DNA of 64,000 nucleotides from Chloroflexota bacterium. GTDB taxonomy: Bacteria > Chloroflexota > Dehalococcoidia > Lucifugimonadales > Lucifugimonadaceae. The translations under genes were made by a program, and so were the position numbers. Location: the NCBI GenBank assembly GCA_029262735.1, contig JAJCYY010000067.1, forward strand, positions 1 to 64,000. Direction: 5' to 3'. The notes under the pieces are model-generated. The model searched no databases. It saw only the letters and a list, made by a program, of their open reading frames with translations, and was not told the origin of the DNA. Shown here piece after piece: positions 35,162-42,859 of this stretch (within the stretch, counting starts at the first letter, position 1; each line of letters starts with the position of its first letter).

Positions 35162-37626
35162 GCGCCACCTTCCATGATGATCGTCGCGATGCCGTGGTCG
35201 GCGTGATCGGGGTCGTTTTCGATGCGTATGACCTCGTCGTCCGCCACTTCGTAGACGAGTTCAGTGAGATCGCGCCAGTCGAAGTAGCCGCGACGCCGGA
35301 CCCGAACTCTCCGCACTCCCAGCACACCGGGAACAGATTGAATGTGCGCTTCGAGAGCAGATCGCTCGAGCGGGTCGCCGAAGGTGAAGTTGTCGGGAGA
35401 GAAGTAGGCGTCGTCACTGTTCAGCGCGTTCGTGGCGAACAGGCTTGCCTCCACCGCCTCCAGGACTTCGTCCCTGAAGTTCGCCGGTTTGGCGCAAATG
35501 GTGATTTCGATATCGATGTCGGCGTATTTCGGACGCCTGACGTAGGCCGGCCGACCCGCCTGCCGGTAACGCTCGAGTTGGAACCTCAGATCCGCACGCT
35601 GGGCTGTCGTCACAGCAAATGAGTCACGCGGGTCGGGCGTGACGGATGCGGTGAGCCAGCTTCCCGTCCAGCGGAAACTGGCCCCGGCGTGCTGCACCCA
35701 CGGGAGCTTCTCTGCGGCTGCGGCATAGTCTTCGGGGCGCACTGCACGGCGGGTGTCTACGCGGAAGGCACGGGGAGCGTTTCGCCGGACCGCTTCGAAC
35801 GATTCGGGCTCAGAACCACCGGATGTCGGCAGAGGATTTGAGATCGATTCGACAAAAGGCAATCCGGTCTCGATGTTGGTCAGCGACTGCGCAGGAAGAT
35901 TCGCTGCTTCGCCATTTCCCGTTCGGTAACGTGCACTGAATATTGCTCCGACGTTCGGCAGCCTGCCAAACTCGCCGTCTCCGAAGATCACCGTCTTGCC
36001 ATTTCCAGACAGGTAGTCGACATGCTCGATCTCGGTTCCGAAGCGTTGGAACCCAACTGCCCTGCCCCACGTTCCGTCTTCAAGCGAGAAATGGGTCGAT
36101 TCCGGCCCGGTTGAGCTGCTACGCAGGAATGACTTGCGGTAGGACCACGGGCCGACCACAGACGCGGATGGATTCGCTGCTGCGACTTCACTGAGCAGCA
36201 GTTCAGGCAGCGAACCGGAGTCCGAATCACCGAGCCACACAAGATCGCTCGTCTCAGTGCCGGGCAGGGACCGTAAGTAGTTGACTGACCTGGTTTCACC
36301 GCAGCCGCACCGATCGTCCTCGCAGTCACAGCTCCCGATGCCGGCGCTGACCGTTCGCCCCTGTCGTTCCACTGCGACGGGCGTCGTATCGCCGGGGTCG
36401 TCGGGATAGCCGATTCGGAAATACGCCTCGGCATCACGGCCCGCCGTTACGGGGACGACGTTGCCACAGACACGCAGCGACTCCAGTTCCATTTCGTGTG
36501 TGATTGCGTGTTTCTGCGCCCATTCGATGCGCGTGACCGTCGTGCCAAGAAGCCCGTCGGTGATCTCGGTCACTCTCGTCACCCTGACCAGTTGCGCACG
36601 AGGCGGGATGGAGCGGTCTGTCGGCGTAGTGGTGAGCATCACCCAGCGGCCGGACGGGTCTGCCGGAGGATCGTTGAACTGCAGCGATGATTTGAGCGCA
36701 CCACGAATATCGACGCTGACACTTCCGGAAAAGAGGCATGTCACGCTCTGGTCCCATATATGGGCAGGGACGGAGTTGAGGTCGGACCGCACGTCGTAAC
36801 TGGCCGTATCCCGGATGCCCTTGCCAATCGAGAAGTAGACGTGATCGCCATTGTCGTCAGCGGCCCACGCTGATGTTCCAGCGGGAATCATGCCCTGCTG
36901 GCCGTCTACGGCGTTGACGCAGATCCAGCCGGTTGCTCCTCTACCCTCATCGACGTCGTAGTCGACAAGAGCGGCATGGCCTCGCAAAGACCTCCGTTGC
37001 GTAGCGGTCTCAAGGTACGCCTCGCCTGCGACGCGATCCTGGTAGTAGGCCAGTTCATCTCCGAGCGCGGCCATCAACTCGATGACCATCGTCCCGGTAT
37101 CGGCTTCCGACCGCTCGTGCCAGCCGGGGTAGCGCTGGGCCGCAAAGTCGAGCAGAGCGGTGCGGTAGCTTTCGAAATCGCGGGACATGTAGTCGACCGG
37201 AAAGTCGACATCTTCTTCCGGGGCGCAGTGCTGGCACGGCGGCTGGCAATCGATGTCTACAGGGCAGCTCGCTTTGAACGAAAACTCCAGCGAGTTGTAG
37301 AAGGGATCGATGCGTTCATCTGAGATCGCAAGGTTGTACGGCGAGAAGCCACCGGGCGCAGCGAAGGTGATTCGCAGCACGTTTTCTGCACCGGCCGGGC
37401 CGACCCACGAGATTCCGGTGATCGAAACGACCGGATCGCCCAGTTCGACGGGCACGACGCGAACGAACGCCGCTTCCAGGTCGCCGGGTAGCGGACTGTC
37501 GAGGCCCGATGGGTCGACGAGGAAATGCACGTCAAGCGTCGCCTGGTCCGGGTGAACGAATATGAAGTCCAGTCCGGTGACGGCGGTCTGGGTCTTGAGG
37601 AGCTCTTTGCGGTCCTGTGTGGTCAT
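35158..37626 (-). CDS. Baseplate J/gp6-type wedge protein 1 of the eCIS
   Basis: 822 residues. Key segments are VDYMSRDFESYRTALLDFAA, GTMVIELMAALGDELAYYQD (baseplate J-type helices) and the C-terminal core (RVDTRRAVRPEDYAAAAEKL, EAHIQSVPGVLGVRRVRV). Two Cys clusters stand out: CPVDIDCQPPCQHC near residue 120 and CDCEDDRCGCG near residue 435; both could bind metal. It overlaps the gp25 gene by 4 bases. It is an Afp11-like wedge component that should trigger sheath contraction together with its partner. Confidence 0.88.
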   Translation of the reverse strand: MTTQDRKELLKTQTAVTGLDFIFVHPDQATLDVHFLVDPSGLDSPLPGDLEAAFVRVVPVELGDPVVSITGISWVGPAGAENVLRITFAAPGGFSPYNLAISDERIDPFYNSLEFSFKASCPVDIDCQPPCQHCAPEEDVDFPVDYMSRDFESYRTALLDFAAQRYPGWHERSEADTGTMVIELMAALGDELAYYQDRVAGEAYLETATQRRSLRGHAALVDYDVDEGRGATGWICVNAVDGQQGMIPAGTSAWAADDNGDHVYFSIGKGIRDTASYDVRSDLNSVPAHIWDQSVTCLFSGSVSVDIRGALKSSLQFNDPPADPSGRWVMLTTTPTDRSIPPRAQLVRVTRVTEITDGLLGTTVTRIEWAQKHAITHEMELESLRVCGNVVPVTAGRDAEAYFRIGYPDDPGDTTPVAVERQGRTVSAGIGSCDCEDDRCGCGETRSVNYLRSLPGTETSDLVWLGDSDSGSLPELLLSEVAAANPSASVVGPWSYRKSFLRSSSTGPESTHFSLEDGTWGRAVGFQRFGTEIEHVDYLSGNGKTVIFGDGEFGRLPNVGAIFSARYRTGNGEAANLPAQSLTNIETGLPFVESISNPLPTSGGSEPESFEAVRRNAPRAFRVDTRRAVRPEDYAAAAEKLPWVQHAGASFRWTGSWLTASVTPDPRDSFAVTTAQRADLRFQLERYRQAGRPAYVRRPKYADIDIEITICAKPANFRDEVLEAVEASLFATNALNSDDAYFSPDNFTFGDPLERSALEAHIQSVPGVLGVRRVRVRRRGYFDWRDLTELVYEVADDEVIRIENDPDHADHGIATIIMEGGA

Positions 37627-37997
37627 GGGTTCATCACATCCAGGTTCAGATACCTTTTCTCTCCGGTTGAACGAATGAAGTAAGAGACCTTGATATCCAG
37701 CGTTTCACCGCGGGCTTCCGCTTCAATCTCGTCAGCTACGATGATGTCGCCAAGCCATTTGTCGAGCGCCTGCACCACGGTCACCTGCATCAGGCTGGCG
37801 GCGGCTTCGGAGTTCGGGGCGAAGAGCATTCGGCGCACGCCGCAGCCGAAGTCCGGACGGTTGATCCGCTCACCGGGCGCGGTCAACAGGACCTGCCGCA
37901 CCAGCTGGTCAACGTGCCTGCCGTACTGCGATTCCTGCGCGACGCGGCCGAGCCCTCTGTCTACGCTGATCGGATATTTGATGTCCTGTCGGTTCAA
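37623..37997 (-). CDS. gp25-like baseplate protein of the eCIS
   Basis: 124 residues, GPW/gp25 family (Afp9 equivalent). Diagnostic segments are HVDQLVRQVLLTAPGERINR and DFGCGVRRMLFAPN, the latter being the EPR-like loop region that nucleates sheath assembly at the baseplate. Length matches the family. Its stop overlaps the next gene by 4 bases, and it lies 15 bp after the PAAR-like gene. Confidence 0.92.
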   Translation of the reverse strand: MNRQDIKYPISVDRGLGRVAQESQYGRHVDQLVRQVLLTAPGERINRPDFGCGVRRMLFAPNSEAAASLMQVTVVQALDKWLGDIIVADEIEAEARGETLDIKVSYFIRSTGEKRYLNLDVMNP

Positions 37998-38012
37998 GCT
38001 GCTCGTCCTTTC

Positions 38013-38348
38013 CTAGATCGTCTGGAGCCGGGTCTGCGTGCTTAGTACGATCACAGTTCCCTGCGGCGCCTGCGCGGGAGAGAGGCAAAGGCCAACGCTC
38101 CCCTGGCTCAACGTGAAGTTGCCTGAGATCCGGGAACGCGTGTCCGGCACGATCCACCGGACCGTGAGGCATGGACTGGGTGTGGGGCCGGGCAGGGTGA
38201 ACGGGCACCCGGCGATCATGAAAATGTCTGTGGCGACGAGCACTGGCGCTCCGACCGCGTTCATGCGCGGACTGGCCGGAATGCCGGTCACTGTGCCGCC
38301 GTGCGGGCACATCATGGAGGCCGCTGTGGTGAGTGAAAAGCCTGACAT
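38013..38348 (-). CDS. PAAR-like spike-tip protein of the eCIS
   Basis: 111 residues (112 if GTG 38351 is used). The opening SLTTAASMMCPHGGTVTG and FMIAGCPFTLPG resemble the small Cys/His-containing PAAR-like proteins of eCIS loci (Afp10 position). It would cap the spike and sharpen the tip, probably with a bound metal. ATG 38348 overlaps the spike gene's stop (TGATG). The position between spike and gp25 genes supports the call. Confidence 0.75.
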   Translation of the reverse strand: MSGFSLTTAASMMCPHGGTVTGIPASPRMNAVGAPVLVATDIFMIAGCPFTLPGPTPSPCLTVRWIVPDTRSRISGNFTLSQGSVGLCLSPAQAPQGTVIVLSTQTRLQTI

Positions 38349-38914
38349 CACATCACCTCCAGTGCGCCTGAGTTGACGCGGAATGAGGTGCTTGTAACTT
38401 CAAGCTTGCTGGCCCCCTGTTTGCTAACCACACCCGAGCTGTCAACGGTGTGTGTCGCGCCTCCGGCGTCTGACTCGACCTTCGACTCGACGGTCACCTT
38501 TGCGCCATTTGTGGATTCGATCGTGAGCTCGCTCGCGGCGTCGTCCGCTCTGATCGTTATGGACTCGGTTTTCCAGATCTTTATGTCCGGGTCCGAATCG
38601 TCCGGCAGCTCGCCATCACCCCAGAAGCATCCGGTCCAGACCGGGAATGAAGTGTCGCCTGCTTCGAATTCAACCCAGACATTTGTTCCGGGTTCGGGCA
38701 TGCAATAGAAGCCAACGCCGGCACCGGCATACGGGACGCACGGCATTGCCCAGACTTCGTTCTCACCAAGCACTGACGGTATCCGCACCTTCACCCGGCC
38801 GCGGCCCGTTGGGTCAGCGTTGTCCGCAACCTGCCCGCGGTATTTCCCGAAGTGGTGTGAACGCACCCACTCCAGCATGCTTTCAAGGCGTTCGTCGGCG
38901 ATTTGCGTGGTCAT
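38348..38914 (-). CDS. gp5/gpV-like spike protein (OB fold) of the eCIS
   Basis: 188 residues from ATG 38914. The N-terminal OB-fold matches phage baseplate protein V/gp5: KYRGQVADNADPTGRGRVKV, MPEPGTNVWVEFEAGD and PVWTGCFWG. The C-terminal part has short beta repeats (ELTIESTNGAKVTVESKVES) of the spike needle. With the gpD-like gene upstream it makes up what is one VgrG-like protein (Afp8) in other eCIS; here the two halves are separate genes 1 bp apart. Confidence 0.88.
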   Translation of the reverse strand: MTTQIADERLESMLEWVRSHHFGKYRGQVADNADPTGRGRVKVRIPSVLGENEVWAMPCVPYAGAGVGFYCMPEPGTNVWVEFEAGDTSFPVWTGCFWGDGELPDDSDPDIKIWKTESITIRADDAASELTIESTNGAKVTVESKVESDAGGATHTVDSSGVVSKQGASKLEVTSTSFRVNSGALEVM

Positions 38915-38915
38915 A

Positions 38916-39977
38916 TCAGGCGTTCCACCCGTTTCTTGAAAGTTCAATGTCCATGCGGTGCTGCGATGAATCGATAACGTGCCGCACACCGGTAACGTAG
39001 TACTCGCCGCTGTGCCGGTTCCCGGCACCCGAAACGGTCACCACGTTGTGCGCCCGCACAAGTGATCTCAACCGCGCCAGTGTTGTGCTCGTCGTGCCCT
39101 GCACGAACCACTCGCTTTCGCCAAGAACCGCCGAGCTGCGGGCCTGCAGGTCTCCCGAGTCGTCTACGGGAGCGGTCAGGCGAGTCGAGCGAGTATCGGG
39201 TGCGATCTCCATCAGACCCAGAGAGCCCAGCGCACGGTTGCCGGATGAGGTTGTCGCGCCGTTGATATCCGAACCGGTCATCGCATCGATGTCGGACGAC
39301 TCGACGCTGGTGGGCCGCTCAACATCCCACTGGAGGTCGAGCGCTTCGATGTTCGAGCCTTCCAGGTTGATAACGAAAATTGCAGCGGGTTCTGCTTCGA
39401 GGTCCGATTGGCGAAAGTGCGCTGTCTCAGTTCCACTTGAGTCGCAGGTAACGCGGAACTGATATCCGTTTCTACTGGCGAGTCGCTGTATGAACTCGAG
39501 ATCGGTTTCACGCTGAACAAGTGCATGTCTATCTTCGGCATGCCCGGCCGCGGTCGACTGAACATCCGGCACATAGCCGTAGGACGACAGCATGTTGGAG
39601 ACCGCATCGCTGTCCGTGATATCGGACCAGACCCTGATTTTGCTTTCGCGGTTCATGGCAACTGAGGTGTCTGAGCCAATGATCTCCACCCATGAATCGG
39701 CCGCGGCGTGATCAAGATGCATTGCGTGGCCGTGGATGGGTCCCTTAACAAGACATTCGTTGCTGTCTCCCACCGGAACGAGGATAGAAACTTCGGACCC
39801 GGGATCGAACCGGCCCTCGGCCAGCATCGATAGATCGCCTTCGTCATTGATGACGACCGGATAGCGCAGCCGGTATGTCGTCGGCGCACCGGCGCGCTCG
39901 TACACCTCAATCGAACCGGAGCCCATCAGCTCTGGATCGGTTGAAGCATTGATCTGTATTTCGGCGCCCTGTGGCAC
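38916..39977 (-). CDS. gpD-like (VgrG N-terminal) hub protein of the eCIS
   Basis: 353 residues, phage late control D family. Diagnostic segments include SNMLSSYGYVPDVQ, RETDLEFIQRLASRNGYQF (gp27/VgrG hub motif) and GEYYVTGVRHVIDSSQHRM near the C-terminus. It forms the trimeric hub joining tube to spike. It is 3 bp after the LysM gene and 1 bp before the spike gene. The split into separate hub and spike genes follows P2-type phage organisation rather than fused VgrG. Confidence 0.88.
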   Translation of the reverse strand: MPQGAEIQINASTDPELMGSGSIEVYERAGAPTTYRLRYPVVINDEGDLSMLAEGRFDPGSEVSILVPVGDSNECLVKGPIHGHAMHLDHAAADSWVEIIGSDTSVAMNRESKIRVWSDITDSDAVSNMLSSYGYVPDVQSTAAGHAEDRHALVQRETDLEFIQRLASRNGYQFRVTCDSSGTETAHFRQSDLEAEPAAIFVINLEGSNIEALDLQWDVERPTSVESSDIDAMTGSDINGATTSSGNRALGSLGLMEIAPDTRSTRLTAPVDDSGDLQARSSAVLGESEWFVQGTTSTTLARLRSLVRAHNVVTVSGAGNRHSGEYYVTGVRHVIDSSQHRMDIELSRNGWNA

Positions 39978-39980
39978 GGT

Positions 39981-40262
39981 CTATCGCCCTCTTTGCTTGC
40001 GCGGGATCTTTATCTCCCGGGCCTCACTCAACGTTTCGGGAAGCATTACGTCGTTAAGATCAGCTACTCGCCAGAATCCATTTGCGTTGGCCAGGTAGCG
40101 GTGTGCCAGGTGGTCGATCCGCTGACCCTGGATTCGCATGTGAGTTCCGAGCTCCGTTTCATCAGACTTTGGAGGCGGTGGGACAACCGGAACCTTCCTG
40201 TTGCGGCTGTCAACAACCTCGTATGTCTCAAGCCCGTAGTAGCGGGACTTCTTGTCAAACAT
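39981..40262 (-). CDS. LysM-like small baseplate protein of the eCIS
   Basis: 93 residues. The C-terminal part HMRIQGQRIDHLAHRYLANA followed by FWRVADLNDVMLPETL has the LysM/gpX pattern found next to tail hub genes. A Pro-rich bridge (VPVVPPPPKSD) precedes it. It probably links the tube's last ring to the hub. It lies 8 bp downstream of the Afp7-like gene. Confidence 0.8.
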   Translation of the reverse strand: MFDKKSRYYGLETYEVVDSRNRKVPVVPPPPKSDETELGTHMRIQGQRIDHLAHRYLANANGFWRVADLNDVMLPETLSEAREIKIPRKQRGR

Positions 40263-40270
40263 GCCTTCTC

Positions 40271-40978
40271 CTAGAACGGCAAGATGCCGAATATTGAATC
40301 GATGCTGGAGAGGAAACCCGCGCGGGCGAGAACTTCCTTCTGGGTGTGCGTGTACCTGTAGGCCGTTGCGGCAATGTCACGCGCGAGGCCTTCTTCGACG
40401 CTCTTTTCGAGGGCTTCCGGCGTCAGGACTTTCAGCGTCACCGTCATCTTGGCGCGCCACGGGTAGAGGTCGGGTGCGTAGGCCTCTTCGGCGATCTCAT
40501 AGTCGGAGAGCCGAACGGGCAGAATGCGCCCTGCGCCCCATGTGAACAGGACCAGCGGCGCTCTTTTGCGTGAGATGACGGTCGATCCGCCGAGCAGGCC
40601 GCCGAGCGCATCGCCGAGTCCACCGAGCGCGCCGGTGGCAACAGGGAACATCAGTTTTTCGATGGCGGCGATTCGGTCAGCGACTCCCGTGGTCTGGGCC
40701 ATTGGGTAGGCGCTGGAGTCTTCGAGACCGTCTGTCGCATCGAGTATCAGTTCCATCCTGGTGAACGACTCTGCCGGATCGTAGGGCTGAGTCAGTGATT
40801 CTGTAAGCGCGTCGTCGTCGTCACCTTCCGGTGGCGCCCATGGCGTCATCTTTCTCGTCACCTTTTCAGGGTTGTACTGAAAAGGGATGATGCTCGGCAC
40901 CGGTCCAAGGAACGGCTCCGAGAGCTCGATGAACGAGCCCTTTACTACCTGTGGCGATCCTGGAAATCCGGTTGTCAT
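40271..40978 (-). CDS. Contractile injection system tube/hub connector (Afp7-like)
   Basis: 235 residues. The N-terminal FQYNPEKVTRKMTP is the recognisable motif of the CIS tube-protein N-terminal domain. A hydrophobic Gly-rich insertion (ALGGLGDALGGLLGG) is followed by VLFTWGAGRILPVRL and LYPWRAKMTVTLKVL. The protein probably begins tube assembly on the hub. A 142-bp gap separates it from the DUF4157 gene upstream; that gap holds a small hairpin. Confidence 0.82.
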   Translation of the reverse strand: MTTGFPGSPQVVKGSFIELSEPFLGPVPSIIPFQYNPEKVTRKMTPWAPPEGDDDDALTESLTQPYDPAESFTRMELILDATDGLEDSSAYPMAQTTGVADRIAAIEKLMFPVATGALGGLGDALGGLLGGSTVISRKRAPLVLFTWGAGRILPVRLSDYEIAEEAYAPDLYPWRAKMTVTLKVLTPEALEKSVEEGLARDIAATAYRYTHTQKEVLARAGFLSSIDSIFGILPF

Positions 40979-41014
40979 GTCTGCTTCAATCCAACTTTTG
41001 CGGCTAATCCTGGT

Positions 41015-41030
41015 ACCGGGCGAACCCGGT
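41015..41030 (-). promoter_or_regulatory. Small RNA hairpin inside the eCIS operon
   Basis: ACCGGG-TTCG-CCCGGT on the transcribed strand: a 6-bp stem with a UUCG tetraloop, in the 142-bp gap between the DUF4157 and Afp7-like genes. It could be an mRNA-processing or stabilising element; no U-tract follows. Confidence 0.35.
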
Positions 41031-41120
41031 CCGGGTCGCGTGAACTGTCGACTATCTGGTCAGTGTTGTTTCCTATTCCGTTTTCCCGTTCAGTACTGAT
41101 CATCAGAACGCTTCCTCCGG

Positions 41121-42617
41121 CTAGAGCCTCCCGGCTCTCAGGTCATCAATAAACGGCTGGAAAGCCAGGGTTGTGTCATGATTCGGGCCTCTGCCTCCCT
41201 CAATGACCCACTTGTAGTAGTCCTCAGCCACCTGTCCCTGCTGCTCCCGGTTCAAAGAGCTAAAGGTTTCTCCGTCGGCACGACGCTGTCGCAAGCCGGC
41301 AGCTCTGCTTGTCTCTGACCCTGAGTTGTCTATGCCGTATTCGTATCCCTCGGTGGCCTGTGCGTGTATCGCCTGGCCCAGGTAGAGCGAACCCACAGTT
41401 TCAAACTGGTACACATGAGTGAGTTCGTGGACCACGACGTCGTTGCCAGTCCCCGGCGGCAGGTTGATGGTGTGGAACAACGCAAAGGCTCGACCCTCGT
41501 TGAAATGGAAAATGATGTCGAGCAGCCCGCCTTGCGAGACGCGAACGTCGTCCCACCTGATAGCGTTTGCACCGAGAACGGCCTGGGCGGCAGCTTTTTG
41601 CGCCGATGTGAGCGGCTGCGCGTTGGTCAAAATATGCCAGACGAATTCAACGATCTCGGGACCGCCAAAGATATCGAACACCCTGGAGATCACGGTCAAG
41701 ACCCATGCACCTCCAGCCTTGGCGCGCTCCCACAACCAGCTGGCAAAGCCCGATATTCCGCCGGTTGCCAGCGCGTGAATCGCCTCCGGGATGAACGAAA
41801 CGATCCCGACTATTCCGTCCCACAGCGTGCCTATGAGCCTCCCCAGGCGCTCCGGCAGATCACGGACCAGGTTGATCAACCACACTCCGGCATCGCGGAA
41901 ACGCTCGCCGATCCATTCGACGGCCGATGACACTGCGCCTGCGACGGTGCTAATGGCGTCACCGACGGCACTGAACGCGCCAGAGATGGCGCTGCCGACC
42001 GAACTTAGTGCCGAGCCAATCTCGCTGAAGAATCCATGCACGACGGGCACGCCCTGGGATTGACCCGAGGCGGCGTTCTGTTGCACATGGGAAAGCTCGT
42101 GCGCCATAAGCGCGCTTCCCGCCGGTGTGCCCGGTGAGTACCGTCCCGATCCAAACACAACATGGTTGCCTGCGGTGTACGCGTGGGCTCCCAGCGCATC
42201 GGCAGACTGAGCGGCCGCGCCACCGGTGTGGATGCGAGGTCCGCCGGCCTGATTATCATTGCCTCCGCCGCTCGGTCTCCCCTGGCCGACCGGCATGCCG
42301 GGTGTTGCGATGACTGCACGAATCAGCGCTGGAGCTTCGGCAAGGTTGATGCGACTACTCGGCAGCGACATGGTGCTCGGATTGAGCGCCACGCCCGTAC
42401 TGGCCTGGGCCGCAGCATCCGCGGACTGTTCGCCGGACCCTTTGGCCGAAGCGATGTTTATCCGAGCGTTCCGGTTTTTCGCTGATGCGGCGAGTTCAGT
42501 GTGGTTTGAACTTCCCGAATCGGGCTTTCGGCGTCCTCGCAACCGTTTCCGGTTGTTCTCGGCCTGGCCTTCTCCAGGCTCGCGCGTCCGCCGATGTGAC
42601 ATGCCGGCTTTGCTCAT
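41121..42617 (-). CDS. DUF4157 protein with two HExxH motifs, embedded in the eCIS operon
   Basis: 498 residues. Residues about 1-120 are basic then Ser/Ala-rich and look disordered. A DUF4157 domain follows (RIHTGG, then YSPGTPAGSALMAHELSHVQ; HELSH at about 173-177). A long amphipathic or hydrophobic stretch comes next (about 195-300; SALSSVGSAISGAFSAVGDA). A second metalloprotease-like motif is VVHELTHVYQ (about 396-400), followed by an acidic region, QVAEDYYKWV. DUF4157 is associated with eCIS cargo. The hydrophobic part could insert into membrane, and the second HExxH could be the active peptidase. ATGA overlap with the preceding gene. Confidence 0.75.
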   Translation of the reverse strand: MSKAGMSHRRTREPGEGQAENNRKRLRGRRKPDSGSSNHTELAASAKNRNARINIASAKGSGEQSADAAAQASTGVALNPSTMSLPSSRINLAEAPALIRAVIATPGMPVGQGRPSGGGNDNQAGGPRIHTGGAAAQSADALGAHAYTAGNHVVFGSGRYSPGTPAGSALMAHELSHVQQNAASGQSQGVPVVHGFFSEIGSALSSVGSAISGAFSAVGDAISTVAGAVSSAVEWIGERFRDAGVWLINLVRDLPERLGRLIGTLWDGIVGIVSFIPEAIHALATGGISGFASWLWERAKAGGAWVLTVISRVFDIFGGPEIVEFVWHILTNAQPLTSAQKAAAQAVLGANAIRWDDVRVSQGGLLDIIFHFNEGRAFALFHTINLPPGTGNDVVVHELTHVYQFETVGSLYLGQAIHAQATEGYEYGIDNSGSETSRAAGLRQRRADGETFSSLNREQQGQVAEDYYKWVIEGGRGPNHDTTLAFQPFIDDLRAGRL

Positions 42618-42859
42618 AGCGTCGCCTTCTTTACAGCTGTTGCTATTCGATCTGCCAGTACACCCGGCTGTGAACTATCGGACGAGCTGACTTTTACTCT
42701 CAAATTGGCTCCGGGATGTGCCTTGTCACCGAGTTCCCCGCCGAGTCCCACGGTTGTTAGTCGCTCCGCAATTCGACGGGCGAGGAATGCCGCCGTTGGC
42801 CTGTCAGATCCTTCCATGCGAAGGACCAGCTTTTGCACATGCACATGCCTGCTATTCAC
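42614..42859 (-). CDS. Very small eCIS operon protein, unknown
   Basis: 81 residues from GTG 42859, which overlaps the stop of the AAA+ gene; its own stop overlaps the DUF4157 gene (ATGA). It begins with a strand-like HVHVQKLVLRMEG, a helix (AAFLARRIAERLTTVGLGG) and a second strand/helix (NLRVKVSSSD, VLADRIATAVKKATL). No family is recognised. Its tight coupling on both sides makes a real gene likely, and the location suggests an adaptor or chaperone for the cargo-like neighbour. Confidence 0.6.
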   Translation of the reverse strand: MNSRHVHVQKLVLRMEGSDRPTAAFLARRIAERLTTVGLGGELGDKAHPGANLRVKVSSSDSSQPGVLADRIATAVKKATL

